64,000 bases of DNA from Owenia fusiformis (taxonomy: Eukaryota; Annelida; Polychaeta; Sabellida; Oweniidae). Numbering within the stretch: the first letter of the stretch is position 1; each line of letters starts with the position of its first letter. Under the pieces are notes generated by a model. It saw nothing but the letters and a program-made list of their open reading frames with translations, had not been told where the DNA came from and made no database searches. The translations under genes and the position numbers were made by a program. This document shows positions 61,401 through 64,000 of this stretch, in pieces. The stretch spans positions 25,228,166-25,292,165 of the forward strand of contig CAIIXF020000011.1 in NCBI GenBank assembly GCA_903813345.2. Reading direction: 5' to 3'.

Positions 61401-63925
61401 GGAGTAGATATGTGAACATGAACAAACAAATACAATTAATGAACAGATTGAGACAGAAATGTACAATGTACAGAAATGTACTCACAAGGGCAGGTAGGGC
61501 CTCAGCCAGATCTCTCTGTGCATCATCTGCAATTGCTTGTGTTTCCTTTGCTTTCTCTGCAGCACCTGCCTCTTCCTTTTGTACAGTGGACTTGGTCTCT
61601 TCAGCCACAATCTATGATTACAAATGAAGCAAACTTAATGCAAATGTAGTTCCTGTTTCTTTATATCTAATATATCTCTACATATATTCTCTATATGTTT
61701 ATCTAACACATGAGATAGCAGATGTTGTGTTTAAGTCAGATGACACTAGCTACTAAGATGTACCAGTTCCCTAAGTTCTTGAGAACCATGCAACTTACAG
61801 TATCTTTGGATATTTTCTCCATGGTAACAACAGACTCCTGGACAGCTTCCTCCAATAGGGGGCGCATGGACTCCAGTTCTTCTTGCATCACTGCCACTTC
61901 ATCTGCTGTGGTTAACAACTGCAATGAAACAATAAGGATGAAGATTTTAAAAGTAAACAAAAGACACTGAAAAGTATTTGTAACCCTCCATCAAAAATCC
62001 AATTGATTACTAATTGATTTTCTAAACTTAAAAGTCAATTACTTTTAGAAAAGCAACACATGCCAACAAAATGCGCATTTACCCTCTCCCTTCTAATGTA
62101 GTTTAATAATAACTTTGTCAGCATACATTGACATCACCTTTTAGAGACTACAACTAAACAAAGTGTATCTCCATAGTCCATACCTTATCAAGACCAGTCT
62201 TTGTTCTATTTCTTGCAGTTGTAATCTCAACTTTCTTGACAGAGACCAGCTTAGAGAATATCCCAAGTAATTCTAGGTAGCTTGTGGGAGTTACATAGTT
62301 CTGCCTGTTCAGCTCTGCCTTGAATTTGAGTGAGTTGTTGAACACTGACTGGTGGATGATGCCACACATGGAAACCTAGAAACAAACATAGAATATAGAA
62401 ATCTTGTACATTCAATACCCTTTTCAAATACAGTAAAACCTGTGTATATTGAACTTTTTTTGCTGAGAAAAAACTGTTCACTACAGAAAGGGTAATTTAT
62501 ACTGAAGTCAGTAGAGTATGTGCTGAGGAAGGGTGTCCACTAAAGACAGGTGTTCACTACTAGAGAGAGGTGTTCACTAAAACAAGTTTCATTGGACTTT
62601 GATTTTGCACGTCTAAATGAGAGCTTTGCCTAAACAGTAGCTTCCGAGTCTTGGGGTAAATCTAATCAATGTAGTTCAAAAATTAGGGCTTTTGATAACT
62701 CATGATGAGTTTTTCACACAAGCCCATTTATTTAATTCTATGAGGACTCCAAAACTCATTAATTCGTCACCTCTACTTATTGCTAAAAATAATATTTCTA
62801 ATGAAAAACACATTGAGTGACAATTACAATTATAGCACCTACCAGTCCATTGAGTGTGTCATCAGCTACATCTAAATCAGGGTTATCATTCAGTGATCTT
62901 AAAGCCACAGACCTCAGGGCTTCCTCTGGCCACTGACTGAACCAATCAATTGTACAGCAGTTCACAAGAGCGGGGAATTGACGCAGACGGGCACGGAATA
63001 TCTCACCAATGGGACTAGAAATAACAATAATGAAATGTTGATCAAACAGATAGAGAGATACGTGAGATATATATCTACCCATGAAGAGTGCTTCATAGGT
63101 TCGTATATGCATGGATAAGTAGCTAGTACAACAAAAACCATAAAATGATTATTATCTAGATTTATAGAGTCAACATACAAAATCAAATCAATATCAAATG
63201 CATGCTTTTATCAAAAAATCAGAACACCATAACATTTTTATGGTATTATTCTTGAACAACCATCGAACAAATTATATAAAGGTTAAAGAAATATATACAT
63301 GTATAAATAAAGACTCTACCTCATTGTGATAACAGTATGTAGATTACTGCGCACACGTTTGGTGTAGGCTGAAAACATGTTTGTCTTGGTGGGCTGCATG
63401 CCTCCATCTACAACCATAGGCTTCATAGCAGTGTAGATCTGATCTAATTCATCCACACCATAGATGTTAGGCACATCTCCTGCATTGAGAATGTTGTTCA
63501 AATCCTCCATGAATGACTCATTCTTGATCTGAAAGCAATTATTTGACAATTTTAAAGCTCATCTTTAAAATAGATTTTAAAGTCTTCATGAAATAGAGCA
63601 AAACACAAAGTGCAAATCAAAGTTACTGAAAAACATCATCAATGATTACAGTAGGAACTTTCTCTAAAGTTCCTTGCTCAGAATTTATACTTATTAATAA
63701 CAGGTAATGTCCATATGTTGCTTCAGTCCAGTTGCTTTCTCTCATTATTTACCATGAAACAAAAATTTCCAAAATGCTTGCAATCTCACCTGTGTATCAC
63801 TGAACAGGAAGACCATTGCTTTGTTCTCCATGCCAGCCTTCAACATCATGCTCTTCAAGTCATCTCTCCACTCAGTCACTCCATAGTTCTTTGATAGTTC
63901 TATTTGGAAACAGTCATACTCAGCC
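34371..63925 (-). CDS. DNAH1: Axonemal dynein heavy chain 1 (DNAH1), 3' part: 28 exons, AAA4 to C-terminus
   Basis: Motor-domain half of an axonemal inner-arm dynein heavy chain, the ATP-driven motor of cilia and flagella. The 28 reconstructed exons, all with GT/AG borders, join in frame to 1665 aa plus stop. Order: end of AAA4 ([20 protein letters not shown]), stalk coiled coil 1, microtubule-binding domain ([17 protein letters not shown]), stalk coiled coil 2, AAA5 ([20 protein letters not shown]-type region), AAA5-derived coiled-coil strut ([18 protein letters not shown]), AAA6 ([48 protein letters not shown]) and the C-terminal domain ending [15 protein letters not shown]. That terminus and many blocks match my memory of DNAH1 better than other heavy chains. 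The stem, linker and AAA1-3 with the main ATPase P-loop lie beyond the right edge. Confidence 0.95.
35382..35464. repeat. 83-bp hairpin with 18-bp stem
   Basis: TTCAGGATATTGGGATTA (35382-35399) and TAATCTCAATATCCTGAA (35447-35464) are inverted copies with one mismatch; the loop has secondary pairing (GGACCAAACGTCC). Either a tiny palindromic element or a structured RNA. Confidence 0.45.
36455..36600. repeat. Diverged relative of the GTAC-flanked TIR family
   Basis: CCCCCAGCCAGAAATTCTTT and the following A/T run parallel the interior of the element at 28282-28497, followed by three C-rich AGCTCCCCC-type blocks. It ends within about 10 bp of a DNAH1 splice donor. Confidence 0.35.
36610..36761 (-). 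CDS. DNAH1: DNAH1 exon: C-terminal region
   Basis: [20 protein letters not shown] then [14 protein letters not shown], the PVYKT(L/S)xR block. Confidence 0.95.
37906..37988 (-). CDS. DNAH1: DNAH1 exon: C-terminal region
   Basis: Short exon encoding [17 protein letters not shown]; phase 0 in, split arginine codon out. Confidence 0.94.
38222..38332 (-). CDS. DNAH1: DNAH1 exon: C-terminal region
   Basis: [20 protein letters not shown], the most conserved dynein C-terminal block, then a helix ending TISFGFK. Confidence 0.95.
38559..38654 (-). CDS. DNAH1: DNAH1 exon: C-terminal region
   Basis: [20 protein letters not shown], the AYPSLKPL block, then [12 protein letters not shown]. Confidence 0.94.
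39042..39183 (+). promoter_or_regulatory. Cluster of four TGATGTCA (CRE/ATF-like) sites
   Basis: TGATGTCA or its complement at 39042-39049, 39080-39087, 39111-39118 and 39176-39183, 138-279 bp upstream of the nested gene's ATG. TGATGTCA is a one-base variant of the CRE TGACGTCA. The motif also occurs elsewhere in the window, so some copies may be repeat-derived. Confidence 0.35.
39321..39916 (+). CDS. Two-exon gene of unknown function nested in a DNAH1 intron, 159 aa
   Basis: CDS = 39321-39689 joined to 39806-39916. The donor AGA|GTAAGTG and acceptor TATTTCCAG join in phase 0, extending a 123-residue first exon by 36 residues to a TAA. The in-frame codons just before ATG 39321 are non-ATG, so this ATG was chosen. 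The product is basic at the N-terminus ([13 protein letters not shown]), then an acidic run ([12 protein letters not shown]), a central aromatic region ([20 protein letters not shown]), and a Lys/Gln-rich tail. No signal peptide, membrane segment or known domain is visible, and I do not recognise the family. Balanced composition, consensus introns and a downstream AATAAA argue for a real gene; conservation is untested. Confidence 0.65.
40167..40172 (+). terminator. Poly(A) signal of nested unknown gene
   Basis: AATAAA 250 nt after the stop at 39916, followed by a T-rich stretch (TTTGTTC, CTTTTTGTTATT). Confidence 0.5.
40624..40768 (-). CDS. DNAH1: DNAH1 exon: C-terminal region
   Basis: [20 protein letters not shown] then [17 protein letters not shown] and VPSMWAGK. 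Confidence 0.94.
41170..41300 (-). CDS. DNAH1: DNAH1 exon: C-terminal region
   Basis: [20 protein letters not shown] through [10 protein letters not shown]. Confidence 0.92.
41556..41903 (-). CDS. DNAH1: DNAH1 exon: C-terminal region
   Basis: [20 protein letters not shown] and [18 protein letters not shown], both diagnostic for dynein heavy chains. Confidence 0.95.
42056..42235 (-). CDS. DNAH1: DNAH1 exon: C-terminal region
   Basis: [20 protein letters not shown] then [15 protein letters not shown]. Confidence 0.94.
42995..43175. repeat. TACAGTAAAACCTG-family element
   Basis: Left AACAGTAAAACCTGTTTAAA with TCGAACGCCTC, right GAGGTGTTCAGATATACCGG and TTTTACCG: the inverted-end pattern of the element at 11460-11639 with an AGAGGTGTTC motif duplicated at the right end. 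Confidence 0.55.
43433..43650. repeat. Possible TIR element relic (CAGGGGCGGACCTA end)
   Basis: Left CAGGGGCGGACCTAAAAA and right CACCCCTAAATCTACCACTG are partly inverted (about 9 of 14 positions), with a G-rich patch inside. Ends of the CAGNGGCGGATC type are common among invertebrate MITEs. Confidence 0.3.
45091..45264 (-). CDS. DNAH1: DNAH1 exon: AAA6 end
   Basis: [20 protein letters not shown] then [19 protein letters not shown], the strongly conserved FRLWLTS...ILQNG block. Confidence 0.94.
45467..45902 (-). CDS. DNAH1: DNAH1 exon: AAA6 core
   Basis: Largest exon: [40 protein letters not shown] and [20 protein letters not shown]. The usual SPGxDP is SMGTDP here. Confidence 0.95.
46193..46392 (-). 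CDS. DNAH1: DNAH1 exon: AAA6 lead-in
   Basis: [20 protein letters not shown] and [15 protein letters not shown]. Separated from the previous exon by a 9-kb intron. Confidence 0.94.
46825..46985. repeat. TACAGTAAAACCTG-family fragment
   Basis: The right end GTGTTCCACTTATGCAGGTT followed by TTACAGTA matches the family with one swap in the terminal motif; the left end is degraded. Confidence 0.45.
47241..48311 (+). CDS. Zinc-dependent medium-chain dehydrogenase, copy 1 (sorbitol/threonine dehydrogenase-like)
   Basis: Single-exon 356-aa MDR-superfamily oxidoreductase, usual family length; oxidises a polyol or alcohol with NAD(P)+. Residues seen: catalytic-zinc ligands C39 and H60-E61 (CTLGHE), structural-zinc cysteines C90, C93, C96, C104, and Rossmann motif GCGWAG (175-180). 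The strand after it ends VVQRSKPRR with no acidic residue, suggesting NADP rather than NAD; this is inference. Position 148 is Asp (LSDPLA) where copy 2 and most relatives have Glu (EPLA), a site near the catalytic zinc. No signal peptide, so probably cytosolic. A TATAAAA lies 30-36 bp before the ATG, so the leader would be very short if it is used. AATAAA follows 20 nt after the stop. Substrate cannot be assigned. Confidence 0.92.
   Translation: MKALVIDQSKGTLSLNEVKKPEITEQNDVLVKVRYVGICGTDVGMLDHKNKSGTICTLGHEITGLVEDFGEAVHDLKVGDPVCVSAGMVCGYCSFCTADKGNLCDNEGVSTLLGISIDGGMTDYIVVNRKRVFLLPPQLPLKIAALSDPLATVFHPFKLAVTSLDPEKSNALLIGCGWAGIGMSLLLHRKGFKKITVVQRSKPRRDALLGFDLGIRVIHPDALREEFKAKNGRIKGFDFIFDTVGNRESLKEYFPLTRKGGQFYVFGINTGDPSLCLDAVDPVEIIWHEISISGTIAYTPKELTKSIKELDEMHKSFDLSKIGINVYSIERYEEGFAALQNKTVVKAMFEFNAETN
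48332..48337 (+). terminator. Poly(A) signal of dehydrogenase copy 1
   Basis: AATAAA 20 nt past the stop codon. A second candidate lies near 48837. Confidence 0.45.
50114..51175 (+). CDS. Zinc-dependent medium-chain dehydrogenase, copy 2 (sorbitol/threonine dehydrogenase-like)
   Basis: Single-exon 353-aa tandem paralogue of the gene at 47241-48311, start codons 2.87 kb apart. It keeps all zinc ligands at the same positions (C39, H60, E61; C90, C93, C96, C104) and the canonical Glu148 (LSEPLA), with Rossmann motif GCGWTG at 175-180. The cofactor region [16 protein letters not shown] is identical to copy 1 and lies in a 113-bp near-identical tract, while other parts differ more. Copy 2 therefore looks like the canonical enzyme of the pair. 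No introns, in contrast to the host gene, which suits an old retrocopy followed by tandem duplication, but other histories are possible. Confidence 0.93.
   Translation: MKALVIDQPKGTLSLKELKKPEITQPNQVLVKVRYVGICGTDVGMVNHKNENGPICTLGHEVSGIVEAFGEAVDDLKVGDPVIVSSGMACGSCSFCKSGRGNLCPSEGVATMIGISTDGGMADYIVSKRRRLFLLPSHLPLNIGALSEPLAAAFHPLELAARSLDPETSNTLVIGCGWTGMGMALLLHRRGFKKITVVQRSKPRRDALLGFDLGIRVIHPDALKEEFQTKNGRLEGFDFIFDTAGTRASITEYFPLVRKGGQFSIFGINTRDPSLRLEAVDPVEIIWHEISLSGTIAFTPEEITKTIEAVDELHKSIDLSKIGIKVYPIEKYEEGFGKMQNRELVKVMFEFNA
51768..51879. repeat. 112-bp hairpin element, copy 1 (CTGGGGGYCATTAACAGAAA ends)
   Basis: Left CTGGGGGCCATTAACAGAAA and right TTTCTGTTAATGACCCCCAG are inverted with one mismatch; the interior is partly palindromic too. 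Related to 56227-56368, whose interior is inverted. Confidence 0.65.
53811..55088 (+). CDS. Class A (rhodopsin-like) GPCR, divergent peptide-receptor type, FMRFamide-receptor-like
   Basis: Single-exon 425-aa seven-helix receptor. The N-terminus (about 60 aa) is extracellular with sequons at N9, N33, N46 and N53. TM1 about 63-90 (N82), TM2 99-120 with D109 in LAVADLL, TM3 136-160 followed by E161-R162-L163, TM4 184-206, TM5 224-250, TM6 277-301 with P296, TM7 322-345 with N338-F-V-I-Y342. So DRY is ERL, NPxxY is NFVIY, and the CWxP tryptophan is absent. No cysteine is seen at the TM3 top or in extracellular loop 2, so the usual disulfide is missing. The Ser/Thr-rich tail could be phosphorylated. 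Overall look resembles invertebrate FMRFamide/neuropeptide-type receptors; the ligand is unknown. AATAAA follows 116 nt after the stop. Confidence 0.88.
   Translation: MNSNDQLMNLSSEFCTNVLAVFSNGHKMSTNSNMSCSLLGELNLPNNTGHTLNRSVNYEQVLWFISYGIVVTSICLFGIVCNCLNLIVLAGKHLQESPYTYLTALAVADLLTLILFFFTGLARGVFPDSHGWMIFQAHVYYPLAYISTMVGIFMTLALTIERLIFVHCPIRSRQLCNQTVARKVTICLTSFAIVFQFPRFFAYEVTENGVFSFTHFGKSLGYEIYSWIHLVVFSVGSCVAIAILNILLIHGVYKMEKRRKSLVFQKSSMVRQMSNQNRLTLTLISVVFLFLIGQLPSSFLSRGFITLVSGNKEILQSYTYRVASMVSMILVTLNHSLNFVIYCAFNKKFWAVFKQVFSRARRGSRVGSTTESSTSDSNPRSPYKIRTFNTEELSVLHNSISTGTLQSYVRDSNFTRVNSTLTTVD
55205..55210 (+). terminator. Poly(A) signal of the GPCR gene
   Basis: AATAAA about 117 nt past the stop, 237 bp before the DNAH1 exon on the opposite strand begins. 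Confidence 0.5.
55447..55598 (-). CDS. DNAH1: DNAH1 exon: NYFTxSLYxxVCRSLFE block
   Basis: Found by looking for the block expected between neighbouring exons: [20 protein letters not shown] then [15 protein letters not shown]. Acceptor TATTGCAG, donor ATG|GTGAGT. It has no long ATG-initiated frame of its own. Confidence 0.93.
56064..56215. repeat. TACAGTAAAACCTG-family element
   Basis: Ends AGAGGTGTTCAGATTAGACA then GGTTTTACTGTA, with TCTAATCTGAAGATCTCC at the left as the paired arm. It sits in a DNAH1 intron next to the hairpin at 56227-56368. Confidence 0.55.
56227..56368. repeat. 142-bp hairpin element, copy 2, adjacent to a DNAH1 donor
   Basis: Left CCGGGGGTCATTAACAGAAA and right TTTCTGTTAATGGCCCCCTG form inverted ends. 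The interior (AACCATGGATATAATGATAT) is the reverse complement of copy 1's interior, so the two are in opposite orientation. Confidence 0.65.
56388..56583 (-). CDS. DNAH1: DNAH1 exon: AAA5-AAA6 link
   Basis: [20 protein letters not shown] and LEWFINIF; ends with GCA G|GTATGT. A palindromic repeat begins 18 bp past this donor. Confidence 0.94.
56597..56743. repeat. TACAGTAAAACCTG-family element
   Basis: Left AAGTAAAACTGTATATTGGA with ACACC, right TTCGGATTAGACAGGTTTTA then CTGTA. In the DNAH1 intron between 56583 and 56902. Confidence 0.5.
56902..57127 (-). CDS. DNAH1: DNAH1 exon: AAA5 strut coiled coil
   Basis: [20 protein letters not shown] then a helix with [14 protein letters not shown]; the strut/buttress that contacts the stalk in dyneins. 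Confidence 0.94.
57305..57509 (-). CDS. DNAH1: DNAH1 exon: AAA5
   Basis: [20 protein letters not shown], then [20 protein letters not shown] and VNFTLSPS. Confidence 0.94.
57836..57941 (-). CDS. DNAH1: DNAH1 exon: AAA5
   Basis: [20 protein letters not shown], the conserved AAA5 helix. Confidence 0.93.
58218..58463 (-). CDS. DNAH1: DNAH1 exon: AAA5
   Basis: [20 protein letters not shown] and [23 protein letters not shown]5 sensor/Walker-B-like region. Confidence 0.94.
58807..58928 (-). CDS. DNAH1: DNAH1 exon: AAA5 start
   Basis: [16 protein letters not shown] and [16 protein letters not shown]; the GDxLLAAGFVAYLGxF-type block, with Gly-Gly in place of the more usual Gly-Phe. Confidence 0.93.
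59145..59433 (-). CDS. DNAH1: DNAH1 exon: MTBD end and stalk coiled coil 2
   Basis: [20 protein letters not shown] then a long heptad helix ending [14 protein letters not shown]. Confidence 0.93.
59917..60090 (-). CDS. DNAH1: DNAH1 exon: microtubule-binding domain
   Basis: [20 protein letters not shown] through [17 protein letters not shown]. Confidence 0.93.
60386..60535 (-). CDS. DNAH1: DNAH1 exon: start of microtubule-binding domain
   Basis: [20 protein letters not shown] with the conserved R-x-x-x-x-PP block, then [12 protein letters not shown]. Confidence 0.93.
61486..61611 (-). CDS. DNAH1: DNAH1 exon: stalk coiled coil 1, second part
   Basis: [20 protein letters not shown] and ALPAL; donor CTT|GTGAGT. 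Confidence 0.92.
61799..61918 (-). CDS. DNAH1: DNAH1 exon: stalk coiled coil 1
   Basis: [20 protein letters not shown]; heptad-rich helix. Confidence 0.92.
62184..62375 (-). CDS. DNAH1: DNAH1 exon: AAA4 small subdomain to stalk base
   Basis: [19 protein letters not shown], the conserved lead-in to the stalk. Confidence 0.93.
62430..62580. repeat. TACAGTAAAACCTG-family element
   Basis: Left TACAGTAAAACCTGTGTATA with TTGAAC, right GACAGGTGTTCACTACTAGA with a repeated GAGGTGTTCACTA. The right terminal motif is lost. Confidence 0.5.
62843..63014 (-). CDS. DNAH1: DNAH1 exon: AAA4 end
   Basis: [20 protein letters not shown] and [16 protein letters not shown], the classical dynein motif closing the AAA4 large subdomain. 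Confidence 0.93.
63320..63528 (-). CDS. DNAH1: DNAH1 exon: AAA4, [10 protein letters not shown]
   Basis: [20 protein letters not shown] through SNLHTVITM, the conserved AAA4 middle; ends with a split serine codon. Confidence 0.93.
63790..63925 (-). CDS. DNAH1: DNAH1 exon: AAA4, [14 protein letters not shown]
   Basis: Contains [17 protein letters not shown] and VFLFSDTQ, the AAA4 segment just after its P-loop. First DNAH1 exon in the window; starts in phase with one carried-over base. Confidence 0.93.
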
Positions 63926-64000
63926 CTGTAAGAATGAATCAGTTTAATTATTTGAAATATGAACTCATTTAATACTTCAGTTAAGGAGCAATGGCTTTTT

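Overview
This is nuclear DNA from an animal, AT-rich, with intron-split genes. The organism is most likely a marine invertebrate. A metazoan-type CREB3L gene, an axonemal dynein gene and a divergent peptide-receptor-like GPCR point to an animal with motile cilia. Small terminal-inverted-repeat elements and an (ACGG)n-type element of a kind I associate with molluscs suggest a lophotrochozoan, but I cannot name the species.

Layout. (1) 1-4304: AT-rich sequence without a recognisable gene, probably 3'UTR and flank of the next gene. (2) 4305-31755, minus strand: a complete 8-exon gene for an ER-membrane bZIP factor of the CREB3L1/CREB3L2 (OASIS/BBF2H7) type. The reconstructed exons join in frame to 532 aa. 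Intron 1 is about 17 kb and holds a promoter-like module (GC box, CCAAT, CRE, TATA) near 16.56-16.73 kb, many small repeats and a hairpin. (3) About 31.76-32.3 kb: promoter region of that gene. (4) 34371-63925, minus strand: the 3' part of the gene for axonemal dynein heavy chain 1 (DNAH1), 28 exons that join in frame to 1665 aa, from AAA4 to the C-terminus. The 5' part lies beyond the right edge.

The DNAH1 introns act as hosts. The intron at 46393-55446 carries three single-exon plus-strand genes: two tandem zinc-dependent medium-chain dehydrogenases (47241-48311 and 50114-51175) and a class A GPCR (53811-55088). The intron at 38655-40623 carries a two-exon plus-strand gene of unknown function (39321-39916, 159 aa) with its own poly(A) signal and four CRE-like sites upstream. 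All nested genes are antisense to DNAH1.

Repeats are small non-autonomous elements and hairpins: a 464-bp element with perfect 27-bp inverted ends and a relic transposase-like exon; two oppositely oriented ~216-bp elements with GTAC-flanked ends; two ~110-140 bp hairpins, one 18 bp from a DNAH1 splice donor; and at least seven full or partial copies of a TACAGTAAAACCTG-ended family. No rRNA, tRNA, CRISPR array or intact autonomous transposon was seen.
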